Part shown: positions 1 to 12,388 of the stretch, piece by piece | Numbering within the stretch: position 1 is the first letter of the stretch | Layout of the letters: each line of letters starts with the position of its first letter | DNA from: Przewalskia tangutica | Taxonomy: Eukaryota > Streptophyta > Magnoliopsida > Solanales > Solanaceae | NCBI GenBank assembly: GCA_029844215.1 | Contig: CM056738.1 | Coordinates: 66,121,593 to 66,185,592, forward strand | Direction of reading: 5' to 3' | Length of the DNA: 64,000 bases | The notes under the pieces: generated by a model | Told to the model about the DNA's origin: nothing | Seen by the model: the letters and a program-made list of their open reading frames with translations, nothing else | Database searches by the model: none | Translations under genes and position numbers: made by a program

Positions 1-3000
1 ACGGAATTTTATGGACGAATGAGAGGGTGACACGTGGCACCTCCCCCACCTGCCCTTGGACGAAAAATTGTAAGGTTAGAATGGTCATTTGACCATTGTG
101 GATGATAAGTCTTCAAGCTTGAGATTGTTGACTTGTCAACTTGTCCACTTGGCAATTATCCAAGTGTTGCAATCTTGACCCTCCATTGTGTTTTATATAC
201 CACACTAGTAGCAAGACAAGGTCTTCCAACACTTAGAAAAAATCACACATTTTTGTTCTTGCAAGACATGCTCTCGGGTTTGACATATCTCCCACAAAAA
301 AAAATTGTAGTTTTGATCCATTATTCACAAGACTTAAACCTAAGGTCCCTAAGAGTATTATAAGGATATCTCAATAGAAAGATTGTGGAAAAACGACGTT
401 TTCATGTTAGTCGCAAGGCGAAAACCTAAGTAGTTTTCCTAGTTTTGGATTGGAAATGGAAGAGAAGTTGGTTGTGAACTTCTAAAGGCTTCAAATAGCG
501 GATTGGAGCGTAATGGAAAGGAGCTAAGAATTGCTAAGGCGCGACTTTGAATCTTGGAAATTTTAAGGGCTTATAAAGGTATAAATCTTGTCGTTTTAGT
601 AATTAAGATTTACTTATTGTTGTAGCTATGGATATTAGCAAGCATGAGGTATATATTATGAAGTTTGATAAGTATATTGGCTATTGGAACCCTAATCCGA
701 AAATTAGCATGTTTAGCCTTAAGATTACAATTCAAGTTGATTATTAGTTTAAGTCGTCGCATGTTGTATAAAGAAGGAAATTGTAGTTGTTGAAGTTGTT
801 TATGACTATATAACATGTTAGACCTTAGAACTTGGAATTGAAAAAGAATTGAAAAGGACTTGTGTTGAGTTATTGTTGGCCGAGAATGGCTTGTGAGTAT
901 TAAACTACTTGGTATGAATTGTGGGGCGGAATTTTACACGTATTGTAAGGCGTGTAATCCCCTTTGATTGGTTGGTATGTTGAGCCTTAAATGTGGCATG
1001 TTTGGTTATTGTATTCGGCCTTGAAAAAGGTGGCAAAGTATGTAGAAACAAAGGAGGTGCTGCCCGATTTTCCGTAGAATAAGAGACCGTATACTTAGTA
1101 TTATTCTACGTTAGAGACTAGAAATTGATAGTCATGTTGTGACCATTATAGGTTGACAATTCTACGTACGGCGTATTCGGCTTAGCTTGTGGATTTAGCC
1201 GAAAAGGTATGTGAACTATCTCCTCTTCTAGCATGATTCCGTATGGTAAAGAAAGTATGTCCTACTCCTTAAATAATCCATTCCTTGGTTTTATTTGGAT
1301 TGCCTAAAATAGAATTTGTTCTATGTACTTCCCTGATTGTACTTTGATGTTTAAATTGTAAGTTGTATAATCCATTTCCTTAGTGAAGTTTGGATTCTTA
1401 TAAGTGAAAATATTTTACTTAAAGTACATAGAGTCTTGAAAAGGAAGTGGTTTCCAAACCTTTTGGCTAGTGCCTTAGTTCCAAAACCTAAGGTTGTTAT
1501 AATGACTTTAGGGGAGTCAAAAGGAGTGATTTACTTAATTGTTTTAAAAGAGGAGAAATGACATGATTTAAGAGAAGAAACTTGTTTTCTAAATATTAAG
1601 AGACTTGAAGTATTTTGAAAGTTAAGAAACTTGATTTGTAAGTATGTGATACTTGGTTTTAAAAGTATAAGTCTCTTGGTTATAAAATGAATGAATATGT
1701 CTAAAACCATAAAGGGTTATAACGGCTTTATGGGAAGTTGGTTATAACGGCTTTATGGAAGGTTAAGAAAGTTGTCTATTTTGATTATTAGGCATAGGTT
1801 GCCTAGATTGTGAAAATTTGAAGTTACTTGATTTCAAGCTTTGAAATGAGTTTTCTAAAAGTGTAGTAACTTACTTTGAAAAATAGACACACCTTGATAC
1901 TACGGGTGTTAGTATCTTGGGGTTTTACATAAAAAAGAGTCTTTTGAAAAGAATGTACGTACGTAGTACTTTGGCTTGTTTAATTGAGAATTATTCTATG
2001 TGTGCCTTGATAAGTACTTTGGCTTGTTTAATTGAGAATTATTCTATAAGTGCCTTGAGTTTATAAAATGAAAGTCTAAAGATTTTATGAACTTGCCTAT
2101 GTGTGCTGGTGATAGCTTTTGAGTGCAAGTATTATGTTTTATTACGTTGCCGCGACTCCGGTTGGAGAATTCGGTTGTCTTGTTGTAAGTTTACTTGGGC
2201 GCACCGGTGATGTGGGATTCCACGGGTATGCTTCCATTATTTGTGTTACTCGACATGCTTATACGATGTGGGATTCCGGGGCATGTGACCAGGAGGCGGG
2301 TTAGATTCCCGGATTTGTTTGTATTACCCCATGGTCATGCTTATACGATGTGGGATTCCGGGGCATGCGACCACGTGGGATATTGTTATTCCATGGATTA
2401 GCCCTCCATGAGGTGTAGTGACGCAGGATGGCTCTGGTAGTTAGCTTTCGTACTTGCCCCCGTCGGTGGTCGACGAGATGGCTCGGTAGATGGCTTCGTA
2501 CTTGCCCCGTCGGTGCTATTACCTGATTTGGTACGGTAGACTCCGGTAGATAGCTTTCGCACTTGCCCCGGTCATATCTCGTGACGACAGGCTGGATCTG
2601 GTAGTTAGCTTTCGTACTTGCCCCCGTCAGTTGTTGACGCAGGCTGGATCTGGTAGTTGGCTTTCGTACTTGCCCCCGTCAGTTTTATGATACAGGTTGG
2701 ATCTGGTGGTTCGTTTTCCTACTTGGCCCGTACAGTTTTTAGGACACAGGTGGGACTTGGTGTTCATGTATGCCTATTGGTGTTATATTATATCATGGAC
2801 TGCCGGCAGTGAGGAAGGATTCCACGGGCATGATTGATATTATGGGCGTGAGACCCATGGTTATATTTTAGTAATGACTTTGAGGGCATGCGTCCCTGAC
2901 TTGATATGACTGCTTATGTATTGTGTACTGTAGGTTGGCTATCATACATGTCTCCTGTTTTGTTTAGACTGTTATGATTTCATTACAGTATTTTCAGTTT

Positions 3001-3443
3001 CACATACTTGGTACATTCTTCGTACTGACCTCCTTCGGGGGGCTGCGTTCATGCCGCAGGTTTAGGTACGCAGTTTGGTGATCTGCAGGCGTGAGACCCT
3101 GCTCAGAGTTTTTGGATAGCTCCCTATGTTCAGGAGTTTATCTTTTTGGTATAGTTCCTTCAGTACAGGCTTTGTACGGTTATGGGTACGGCGGGGCCTT
3201 GTCCCGTTATATTTCAGTATAACTCTTAGAGGTCTGTATTCATATGTGGGATTGGACTCATGTACGGTGTAGTGTCTTTTGTTTATGTATATTATATGGC
3301 AGCCTTGTCGGCTTTGCCCTTGCACGTACGTTGGTTTAAAAAAAAATGAGGTGTTATTTAATTTCCGCAGTTTACTTAGTTGTTAAGGTAGAAGGGTGCC
3401 CAGGTAGGGCACCAGTCACAGGCCCGGGGTTCGGGGCGTGACA
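1..3443 (+). mobile_element. LTR of a Ty3/gypsy element, left end outside the window
   Basis: Plus-orientation LTR whose 3' terminus (GGGGCGTGACA) is at 3433-3443. Its first base aligns with position 4562 of the LTR that starts at 4299, so roughly 260 bp are missing at the left. Shared blocks include the rapid-cadence segment near 1020-1240, the minisatellite near 2200-2750 and the GC hairpin near 3187-3212. The right flank ATTCA is a candidate target duplication, because the host LTR reads into ATTCAC at this point in its other copy. No primer site follows 3443, so this is either a solo LTR or the 3' LTR of an element lying to the left. No gene is seen in it. Confidence 0.85.
2200..2745. repeat. 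Minisatellite block inside the first LTR
   Basis: Two repeat types follow each other. At 2210-2380 the phrase around ATGTGGGATTCCGGGGCATG recurs. At about 2430-2740 a unit of about 60 bp built on GGATCTGGTAGTTAGC and TTTCGTACTTGCCCC recurs about five times with variation. The short frames that cross it are repeat products, not genes. Confidence 0.75.
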
Positions 3444-4298
3444 ATTCACACACCTATTTCTCTCGTAAAAACAACCTCTTATTCACGTAAAACAGTCCAC
3501 TAAAATCAGTCCATAATCCAACAACAACGAGGGTAAAATGTGAGGCCTTTCAACACCTTTCTATACCCTTATTCTTTTAGGACTTACATTAGCAATTACT
3601 ACATTTAAACATGAATATTGGTGGCTGAATTCCCAGCATTTCAACACCACAAAACAGTCCCTAAAACTGCACAACAATATCCAACAGTTTTTACAAGTCT
3701 CGGTCACAACCAATATCAAAGCCCTTTCCATAATTTCTTATTATCCAATTCAAGTTCAACTCTTTTATATAAACCATAACAACTTAACAACCACAAGATT
3801 CCTTCATTTTAACATGCAAAAGGTGACGTTAATAACAACAATTATATCCAACGAAACCAATATACCAAAACTGCCTCATTTTCGGCCCAACCACCAAACT
3901 ACCACAAGCACTTCTTATTCTCAATTCCTCTTAACACAAGTTCATATATTAATTATAACAACATGTAATATCCAATTACTTCAAGAGGAAGAAGAAATCT
4001 TACCTTAAATCTTAGCCAAAACAGTCCACAAGTTTCGTCCACACCACTTCCTTTTGCACCACTTCTTCAAGCTCCAACAACACCCATGTAACATCTACAA
4101 GCTTATAACCATCTTACCTTCATGTTTTACTTCCAAAAAGTTCATAACAAGCTTAGGGTTTCAACACCAACTTTCGGCCAAACCGATTTGGAGAATACTT
4201 GGAGAGTTAACTTGGCTAAGAACTTGATCAATGTGCTTAATCTAGGAGAATAATCAACTCTTGTTCTTTACTTTTGCTAGAAGAAAAATCGTGCCTTA
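3444..4298 (-). mobile_element. Oldest layer: segment 1 of a minus-strand LTR
   Basis: This stretch is the reverse complement of sequence related to 43260-44110, for example GTAAAATGTGAGGCC here against GGCCTCACATTTTAC there. It is therefore part of an LTR in minus orientation. It was cut on the left by the LTR ending at 3443 and on the right by the insertion starting at 4299. It resumes at 37528 after the duplicated CCTTA. It has no credible coding sequence. Confidence 0.8.
4294..4298. repeat. Target site duplication CCTTA (left)
   Basis: CCTTA directly precedes TGTTACACCCCG at 4299 and recurs at 37528-37532 directly after the GTGACA end at 37527. This defines the outermost solo LTR although about 29 kb of later insertions separate its halves. 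Confidence 0.9.
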
Positions 4299-4784
4299 TG
4301 TTACACCCCGTAACTCCAGGACATGTTTAAGAGAATGTACGTAAGGAACTCAAGACTTGAAATTGGTACGAAAGGAAGAATTGTTTTTCTGACGGAAAAT
4401 CTTCCGAACGTCGGAAAGGAAAAATGTTCGTTGAGGAGAATTGGATTCTCAAAATGCATTAATTGAGGATTATGGAATGTATTATCATTATGGAAATTTA
4501 TTTTTACGGATTTGGTCACGTGGGGCCCACCCGAGGAATTTTACGTTTTGCGGGACCCACGAGGGTTACGGAATTTTATGGACGAATGGGAGGGCGACAC
4601 GTGGCACCCCCACATTAGTCTTGGACGAAATGAAGCAAGGATAGAATGGTCATTTGACCATTGTGTAGATGAGAAAGTCTTGCTAGACTTTGGCTTGATT
4701 TTATTGACTAAGTCAAAGTCAAGAGAGCTTGATAATATTGACCACATCCTAGCCTTCCATTTTGATTTATCCTAGCCTTTGATT

Positions 4785-4868
4785 TATTTATATATACTAC
4801 TACTACTACTACTACTAGTAGCAAGACATCCCACACTTAGAAAAATATTGGAAGAACTTGAGTTCTTC
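4785..4868 (+). promoter_or_regulatory. LTR promoter: TATA stretch and downstream hairpin
   Basis: TATTTATATATA lies at 4785-4796, followed by an ACT/TAC trinucleotide run to about 4817. An inverted repeat follows: GAAGAACT (4851-4858), loop TG, AGTTCTTC (4861-4868). The same order, TATA then hairpin, appears in the other LTR subfamilies here with different stem sequences. Confidence 0.6.
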
Positions 4869-5967
4869 AAGCAATAGCTCTCGGCTTTGAGCTTTTTAGG
4901 AAGACAAAAATTTTCAATTGTTGTCCATTAGCCGCAAGACTTTAACCCAAGGTCCCTAAGGGTATTGTAAGGATATCTCAATAGAAAGATTTCGGAAAAA
5001 CGGCGTTTTCACGTTAGTCGCAAGGCGAAAACCTAAGGCTTTTTCATAGGTTTTGATAGGAAATGAAAGAGAAGTTGGTTGTAAGCTTCTAAAGGCTTCA
5101 AATAGCGGATTGTAGCGTAAAGGAAATGAGCTAAGAATTACTAGGAGCGACTTTTAATCTTGGAAATTATAAGGGCTTGTAAAGGTATAATTCTTGTCGT
5201 TTTAGTAATTGAGATTACTTATTGTTGTAGCTATGGATATTAGCAAGCATGAGATGTTTATATTATGAAGTTGATAAGTGTTAGGGATATTGGAACCCTA
5301 ATCCGAAACTAGCATGTTTAACCCTTAAGATTTCAATTCAAGTTGATTATTAGTTTAAGTCGTCGCATGTTATATATTGAAGGAAATTGTAGTTGTTGAA
5401 GTTGTTTATGACTATATAACATGTTAGACCTAAGAAATTGGATTGGAAAGGAATTGGAAAGTTTGATAAGTTGTTGCACCTTTTGGCCGAAAATGGCATT
5501 GTATTGTGGACTAGTTTGATACCAATTGTGGGGCGGAATTTTACACGTCCTGTTAAGGCGTGTAATCCCCTTTGTATTTGTTGAATTGAATTGAGCCTTA
5601 AATGTGGCGTTTGGTTATTGAATTCGGCCTTGAAAAAGGTGGCAAAGTATGTAGAAACAAAGGAAGTGATGTCCGATTTTCCGTAGAATTTAGTGACTTT
5701 GCACTTAGAATATTCTACGTTTGAAGCTAGAGGTTAATGGTAGTATTATTGCCATTATAGGTTGAAGTACTAAGAATAGCGTATTCTACTTGAAGGATGG
5801 AATAGCTATCAAGGTTGAAGTACTTCGGAGCATTTTGCTATTTGTCGATAATCGTCGCGAGGTATGTGAACCTCTTCCTTCTTTTGACATGATTCTATGT
5901 ATGGAATATACATGTGGTATTATTTCATGTTTCCTTCTACTCTTAGAAGTTAAGAAGTATGTATGTT

Positions 5968-5972
5968 GATTT
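5968..5972. repeat. Target site duplication GATTT (left)
   Basis: GATTT precedes TGTCACGACCC at 5973 and recurs at 35244-35248 directly after GGGGTATAACA. It marks the second nesting level. Confidence 0.9.
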
Positions 5973-6542
5973 TGTCACGACCCGAACCCGGGCCCGTGAC
6001 TGGTGCCTTACCCCGGGCACCCAAGTAGACATACATCAGAATAATCAGCGGAATATAAAACAAGACATGAAATAATATGAAGTGAAAAACGGTTTATCTG
6101 AGAAAAAATTGCCCTTCGGCATATATATAAACATGAAACTTGAACTCGAACAGTTACATCCCTTTTACAAACTCTGCCCATAACAGTACTACAGACCTCT
6201 AAGAGTTTTATAACAACAACGGGACAGGGCCCCGCCATACCCCTGAATGTAAGTACCTACAATGACAGGGGACTATACCAAAGATAAGCCTCCGGAGAAA
6301 CGGAGCTTCCCAAAACGCTGAACTGTGATCCTATGAGCGAGGATCGACGACTGGTGTACCTCTACCTGCGGCATGAACGCATCCCCCCGAAGGAGGTCAG
6401 TACAACAGGTACCAAGTATGTGAAACTGAAAATACTGTAAATGAAATCATAGTAGTCTATATAAAGAAGGAGACATGTATGATAACCAAACTATAGTTCA
6501 CAATAAATAAGCAGTCGTGTCAAGTCAGGGACTCACGCCCTC

Positions 6543-6547
6543 AAAGT
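6543..6547. repeat. Target site duplication AAAGT (left)
   Basis: AAAGT precedes TGTCACGACCC at 6548 and recurs at 32464-32468 directly after GGGGTATAACA. It pairs the two ends of the gag-only element. Confidence 0.9.
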
Positions 6548-7128
6548 TGTCACGACCCGAACTCGGGCCCGTGACTGGTGCCTTACCCGGGCACCCAAGT
6601 AGTCATACATCAGAGTAATCATCGGAATATAAATAAGACATGAAACAATTATCAAATGAAAACAGTTTAACCATGAAAATATCGCCTTCGGCCTGTATAT
6701 ATAATAAAACTTTGAACAGTTATCCCTTTTTTACAAACTCTGCCCACAACAGTACTACAGACCTCTAAGAAAGTGACAACAACTATGACGGGACAGGGCC
6801 CCGCCATACCCCTGAATGTACAAGAACTTACAGACTCAGGGTAACATACCAAAAGATAAGCCTCCGAAGAAACGAGGCTTCCCAATCTGACTGTGATCCT
6901 ATGGCGAGGATCCACAACCAATGTACCTCTACTGCGGCATGAACGCAGCCCCGGAGGTCGATAACAGTACCAAGTATGTGAAAGCGTAAAATCGTAAATG
7001 AAATCATAATAGTCTATAAAGCGGAGACATGTATGATAACCAAACTACGATTCACAACATAAGCGATCATGTCAAGTCGGGGACTCGCGCCTCAAGCCAT
7101 CCTCACGCCCGTGGAACTCCTTCCTCAC

Positions 7129-7407
7129 CGCCGGATCTAGGTACAAATCGTGTGGAATCGTGTCGCCCATCCTGGGACTCGGTAAAGAATCATGTAGAAT
7201 CGTGTCGGCCCGTCATGGGGGACTCGGTGAAAGAATCATGTAGAATCGTGTCCCGCCCATCTCATGGGACTCGGTGAAGAATCGGTGGAATCGTGTCGGC
7301 CCATCAGTGGGACTCGGTGAAGAATCGGATGAAATCGTCTCGGCCATCTCGTGGGACTCGGTGAAGAATCAAATGGAATACGTGTCGGCCCGTCTCATGG
7401 GACTTGT
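7129..7407. repeat. Degenerate 48-bp tandem repeat (3' LTR copy)
   Basis: About six units containing GGGACTCGGTGAAGAATC and GTGTCGGCCC. It is the counterpart of the cleaner array at 29785-30068 in the sister LTR. Here many units read GAATCG where the sister reads GAATACG, and TCGGCC where the sister reads TCCCGGCC. Confidence 0.8.
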
Positions 7408-8269
7408 AGCATAGAAATACAACATTTGCACAACAAAGGCTATCACCACAAGCATAGGCAAGTTACACACAACTCAAGGTTATTTTATGCCATCGTCCAG
7501 GTTCTGACCCCAAAGTATTTCGTACGTTAAATTCTTTTTTTAAAAGATCCAGTTCTTTTATAAAGGTCACCCGATACCCGTAGTATTAAAATAGAGTGAC
7601 TCACATTTTTAGGAAAACCAAAACACTTTCCTTTTCAACATCAAGTAACAACATTATTTTCCATAAGTTCAAGTTTGCCTAATTTCAAGTACTTAAGTCT
7701 CTTATTTTAGAAAGGTTTTCGTAGTTCATAGTCTTAATCGCTTAAGAATATAATTCTCTTTTAAACAATTTGAGAAACATATGCCTTATATGTGAGTAGG
7801 TTATTTTTGTTCAAAAATCAATCTTTATTAAAGCGACATGATCTAGGAAATGTAATATCATTTTGTCTCATCTTAGCTTCTATGCAGATGGAGGTTTCTA
7901 CTGGTTTCAATAATACTTAATTAGTCAAAACATTTCCCTTTATTAACGCTGCAGTGGTTTGTCGATACTCATTCTGATTTCCGAAATCAGTAAAACATTA
8001 TTCCTTTTTAAACAAAACAAGTACTCATTACTCACGAATGAGGTTTCACACAAAATTCATATTAATTCATTTAAGTCAAGTCTCTTCTCTTTTAAGATCG
8101 AGTCTCATAACTTCTTAAAATCAATAAACCATTCTCTTTATCTCTCTTAAGTCGTCATACCTAACTTCCCATAAAGCTAGTATAACTCTTAAGCTTTCAA
8201 ACCAAGTATTATTCTTCTTTCAAAAAGGATTCTTAATTCTTTTGAAATACTTCAAGATTCTTATTATTC

Positions 8270-8575
8270 AGGCTTAAGTCAAAAGACATTGCCGTAAAAC
8301 TACATTCAGTTAACACACGTACGTCTACCGTACTATATATGTATTCTTTTGAAATACTTCCAGATTCTTATTATTCAGGCTTAAGTCAGAAGATATTGCC
8401 GTAAAACTACATTCAGTTAACACACGTACGTCTACCGTACTATATATGTATTCTTTTAAAATACTTCCAGATTCTTATTATTCAGGCTTAAGTCAAAAGA
8501 CATTGCCGTACAACTACGTTCAGTTAACACACGTACGTCTACCGTACTATATATATATATATTCTTTAAAATATC
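8270..8575. repeat. Triplicated 107-bp repeat
   Basis: Anchors GACATTGCCG (8285), GATATTGCCG (8392) and GACATTGCCG (8499) give a period of 107 bp. Each unit holds GGCTTAAGTCA and ACGTACGTCTACCGTAC. Related solo LTRs carry a single copy, for example near 24480-24545, so the triplication is particular to this subfamily. It recurs in the sister LTR at about 30930-31230. Confidence 0.85.
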
Positions 8576-9351
8576 ATGCTCAAGAGGATAGGAAGAATCA
8601 CATACCTCGCGACGATTATCGACTATTAGCAAAACGCTCCACGGCTATAACCCGGCTAGCCTTGTCCACCTTCCAAGTAGTACATGCTACTCGCAGAACA
8701 TTCAACCAACAACGGTTATAAGTCTCATCAGAAATACAATCTATGTAAATCTGATTTAATCTTCTTTTTTAATATTCTTCTGATGTGATCTATTCAATTC
8801 TTTTCTGTAATATCCTTCTATTACAGTTCAATTCTCTTCTGTAATATCCTTCTATGTATCTTATATTCAAATCTATACTACTACAGTATGTAATTTCCAA
8901 TTACAATAGAAGGATAGGATTATTTACCTCGGTAAGCCCAAAATTATCCAAGTTTAATGTCGATCCTGAGCAAGGTTTAGCTCCTACTCCGGGTGCTCCA
9001 ACCCGCTCCAAACAACCCTTAGAAGTTCTAACCAACTTCTACTTAAATACTTCAACCAACTATGAAGATTTCCTTAGGGTTTCGTTTAGTGGCTAAAGGA
9101 AAGTATAGTAGTATTTTCCGGGCTTTTCGTATAGAGGTAACCTTGGGAATACTACAAGGTATATGGGCTAAGGTATTTTGGCATTATAACAATACTTGGA
9201 GAAGTATTTCTCTACCAAGGGGGGGGGGGTATTTTCGGCTAGCACAACTAGGCTAGGGGGGGTACTTTCGGCCAAGGGGGAGGGGGAGGCTAGGACGAGA
9301 ACTTCAACACAAAGGGGGGGAGAGGGCTTTCAAGACTTAGAACAATTTTTG

Positions 9352-9388
9352 GATGAAGAAGTTCATCAACTAAGGGGGGGTATTTATA
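9352..9388 (-). promoter_or_regulatory. LTR promoter: TATA box and hairpin
   Basis: TATAAATA on the minus strand is at 9388-9381. Downstream of it in the element's direction is GATGAA / GAAG / TTCATC at 9352-9367, a perfect 6-bp stem. The pair is repeated in the 5' LTR at 32007-32043. Confidence 0.65.
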
Positions 9389-9807
9389 GGTCAAGCAATG
9401 GCCAACCAATGGCCAAGATGAAGACAAGTGTGGTGCAAGTGTAGGGCTAGGATTTACCCATGTGTACCTTATCCATCTACCACACCAACTATCACAAATA
9501 TCCTACCAACTCCTTGTCCCAAAAATTCAACACAAAAAACGTGCAAATCAAGCCCTTGGTCGTCCACTTTTGAGGGTGACACATGTCACCCTCCCGTTGG
9601 TCCAAAATATTTCATCTCTCGGAAAAATCCGCAAAAATAATAAATGACATAGCCAGAATTTTCCTTACGCAAGCTTTGTAAAACGTTTCACGTGAAAGCG
9701 ATTCTTTTGGGTGTTATGCATAAAATTTTCGGCCCTTGCCTACTTTAAGGCTCAAACTTTTCTACGTACGTCCTCACGTACATACTCTGGAAATACGGGG
9801 TATAACA

Positions 9808-9842
9808 TTCTCCCCTCCTTAGAAACATTCGTCCCGAATGTT
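9808..9842 (-). promoter_or_regulatory. Polypurine tract with adjoining inverted repeat
   Basis: Read on the minus strand, AAGGAGGGGAGAA abuts the 3' LTR (9820-9808), as expected for the second-strand primer. Upstream of it is AACATTCG / TCC / CGAATGTT (plus-strand reading, 9824-9842), a perfect 8-bp inverted repeat shared with the other elements in the window. Confidence 0.75.
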
Positions 9843-10139
9843 CCTTCTAAGTCTCAAAACAAACATGCGCCAGTGTAGTCTTCACTACTATACTTACGAA
9901 AACAATCATGCCACACCTGGCCACAATACAATACGCGCTAAATACTTACGTCCAAGTCCACGAGGAATCACCTCCATCACTACAAAAGCTCCCACCCAAA
10001 GTCTAAAATATACTCCCTTCGCACTTTCTCTTTACAAACGGAATGATCACTTCTATTCTCTCACTTGTCGTACCCTTCTCGTACACTCGAACTCTTTCTC
10101 ATAACTTACCACATTTTCGCTGCTGCTTCTGTTTCCAAA

Positions 10140-10400
10140 ATCTCTGGGCTGCTAAAACCTCCTCTGGATAAGCCTCGCCTTATCCACATTCTGCTGAAAC
10201 AAGTAGGGACCAACTATCTGAACTTTGCCAACATCGAACAAATCGACCGGCAATCAATACTTCCGCCCATACAAGGCTTCTTAAGGTGACATCCGAATAC
10301 CGAAATGGTAGCTAGTATAATACTCACTCAACAAGAGGCAAATAATCCTCACAGCTACCCCTGAAATCAAAACGCCGGTCCGCAACCTATCCCCAAACTC
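10140..10400 (-). pseudogene. Integrase 3'-region remnant in the gag-only element
   Basis: The stretch from about 10165 to 10380 parallels 49570-49790 of the minus-strand pol at the right of the window. Shared landmarks are CCCATACAAGGC, GAATAC followed by TGGTAGCTA, and CAAGAGGCAAAT(A/G)ATCCTC. There it encodes the integrase segment around LVEFAYNN and the GKL-type C-terminal part. Here it is short and frame-broken, and no chromodomain is recognisable next to it. It is what is left of pol after a large internal loss. It is unlikely to encode anything now. Confidence 0.65.
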
Positions 10401-10984
10401 CTTTAAGGCCATTCCCGGCCTTCACGATCTGATTCTAGTCGAACACATCCACGAACTCGTACGATGGTAATCTAAACTTGGGCCTAGCACCCTCGTGACC
10501 CTACCGTGGCGGACCACGAATCGACCCCACCACAAAACAGGCCGCGGGTTGACCCGTGAATGGTCCACAATCCGACCCGCTATCGTACCAAACACTTGTT
10601 TCCCCCGATCCGGATCAATCTCACAATCAAGTCACGAAAACCTAGTGGTCTTCTTAGCTCGACTACCTTCTCAATTTATACCACTCGGGGACTTATCACG
10701 CAAATATACCCCACGTATACCATGCACCCCGACCAAGGTCAACATAACATAAATCTTTTACTCAAGATGGCCTCGCATCTAAGGTCTCTACGTATAAAAC
10801 TCTAAGGCTCACAATATCTAGATACTCAACCTTACCCTTTACTAACCAGGCCTTTAAATCACAATTTTTAACATAATGCTATCTGAACATAATACTTAGC
10901 ACATCATCATATCATCAACGCATACTAGTCTATAGAGGGGTAAGAATATTCTTGTATCAACTGCTTCATTTTCCCTTCGTCGCT
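10401..10984. other. Unassigned interior segment of the gag-only element
   Basis: Nothing here resembles the PR, RT, RNase H or integrase sequence of the other three elements. It is C-rich and A-rich on the plus strand with only short frames (up to about 85 codons). It lies where pol should be, so it may be highly decayed pol, sequence from another element, or captured host DNA. I do not recognise it. Confidence 0.4.
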
Positions 10985-12187
10985 CTAACCATACTCCTGC
11001 CCTGCAGGGCGCATAGCTATAGAAGGCGATGAACACGCCATCGACCGTGGTGAGTTATTCGCTCGCATCCTTCCTATTAGGACGGTTTCGTCCACATGGC
11101 CCGACGGCGCAGAAAAACAAGCACCAGTAAAAAGACGACATTCCCCGGGATGACGTCTGCCACATCGTGCACACTGAGGGAAACATGAATCCGGCTGGCT
11201 AGAACCCATGTATACCGTGAACGAAGCCTCGAGCCACGACCAGCTCCGAATACCCGAACGCCCCGAAGATCGTGGAGGACCACTCTGATCGGGCGAGGTA
11301 CATAACTAGTCTGCTGGCGAGGCGCCCACCTCGAAAGTTACCAAAGGACCTGCTGTTCGCCCTCTTCGCCGATCCGGCCATTCCGCCGACCTCTCCGTGT
11401 CTCACATCCTGCATGAGCTTGCGTGCGGGCAATGTCCATGCCCTGAAGATCTACACCCGCACAAGCCTCGCCAAGTAATCATCTAGCCGTGGCGTGAGGT
11501 GTACTGGCCCTCCATATCAGCTACTACAGCGGGGACATACCGAGCTAATGAGTCGAACTCCACATTGTACTCTACCCGTCCGCCCGTCCTGCCTCAACGT
11601 CCACAATCTGACGGCCCGAGCCCTCCTCATGTGTGGGGGCAAGAAATGTGCAAGAAAATCCCGAGAACTCGTCCCATACAGTGTAAGTGCATGCTCTCCG
11701 GGACGGCTCACGAATCAAACGATCATTGCAGATCTCGCGGTGATGCGAACCCAATACCACCGACTCGCCTCGAGGCTCGATCACTCATGATCCATTGTAG
11801 TCGCTCGGATAAACTCACGAGGGTCATCCTCGGCTCGATCCATAGAACATCGGGCTACAACTCGTAAAGTCCGTAGTCTCAAATGCGCTCGCCGGGGTGA
11901 ACTACGGTGCATTGGATCGAATCGCATCCACCTATCCTCATATCGCCACGACCGCGGCGAATCGCCATCTCCTTGTACTTATCTCATCCGCTCGGTGCCG
12001 GGACCGAGGCTCAGTCTTGTAGTCTCGGCAGCCATCGCGCGCTCTAAACTCTGTCGCCGGGCGCGCGCGCAAAACTCGCCGTCAAGCACTATCTCGGGTA
12101 ACGATCGGGCCTTCGCCGTGAACCTCCGTGCTCTACTCGCAGCCTCGGCCGCTTTGCCTTCGGGCCCGGTTGCCTTACGCGAGGCAT
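10985..12187 (-). pseudogene. gag: gag, degenerate (gag-only element)
   Basis: The start is set by ATGCCTCGCGTAAGGCAACC at 12187, equivalent to the gag start of the other elements. A downstream block corresponds to the Ty3 gag core. At the far end (about 11100-11200) a frame shows CARCGRRHPGEC followed by GACFS and SGHVD. This is the arrangement of a Cys/His zinc-knuckle pair that packages RNA, although the second knuckle lacks clean CCHC spacing. Frames change several times between 12187 and 11000, so no continuous protein is encoded. Gag would form the cytoplasmic capsid. This is the only coding domain the element retains to a useful extent. Confidence 0.65.
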
Positions 12188-12297
12188 AATCGTAAAGGAA
12201 AGGAATACGTCGGAGGGTCCAACTTATCACACGGCTCTAAGGCACGATCTCAGAATGAGAAGAATGGAAACCAATCCTAAATGTCCTATAGCCTCCT

Positions 12298-12331
12298 GAT
12301 TATAGATGTGGTGCACAACACACCGATAATC
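12298..12331 (-). promoter_or_regulatory. Leader stem-loop with GTGCAC loop (gag-only element)
   Basis: Plus-strand reading: arm GATTATAGATGTG (12298-12310), loop GTGCACAA (12311-12318), arm CACACCGATAATC (12319-12331). Two stem positions are imperfect. It lies between primer site and gag, as in the other elements. Confidence 0.6.
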
Positions 12332-12370
12332 AAGACTCTACTAGACACGATGCGTAGATACTTTCCGAGG

Positions 12371-12388
12371 ATTAAGCGCTCGATACCA
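12371..12388 (-). promoter_or_regulatory. Primer binding site, altered
   Basis: The minus strand reads TGGTATCGAGCGCTTAAT, four bases inside the 5' LTR. The initiator-Met primer site begins TGGTATCAGAGC, so the A of CAG is missing here. Confidence 0.7.

Larger units (their letters stand above)
6548..9807 (-). mobile_element. 3' LTR of the gag-only element
   Basis: It starts TGTCACGACCCGAACTC and ends CGGGGTATAACA. It contains the 48-bp-type repeats (about 7130-7400), three 107-bp repeats (about 8270-8575), G-rich tracts (about 9223-9380) and an inverted TATA box at 9381-9388. The following base begins the reversed polypurine tract, which fixes this copy as the 3' LTR. Confidence 0.88.

Noticed and set aside
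11199..11867. Overlapping frames of 60-120 codons on both strands near 11500-11900
   Set aside because: They are shadows of the degenerate minus-strand gag. High GC keeps several frames open, and none has a domain on the plus strand.
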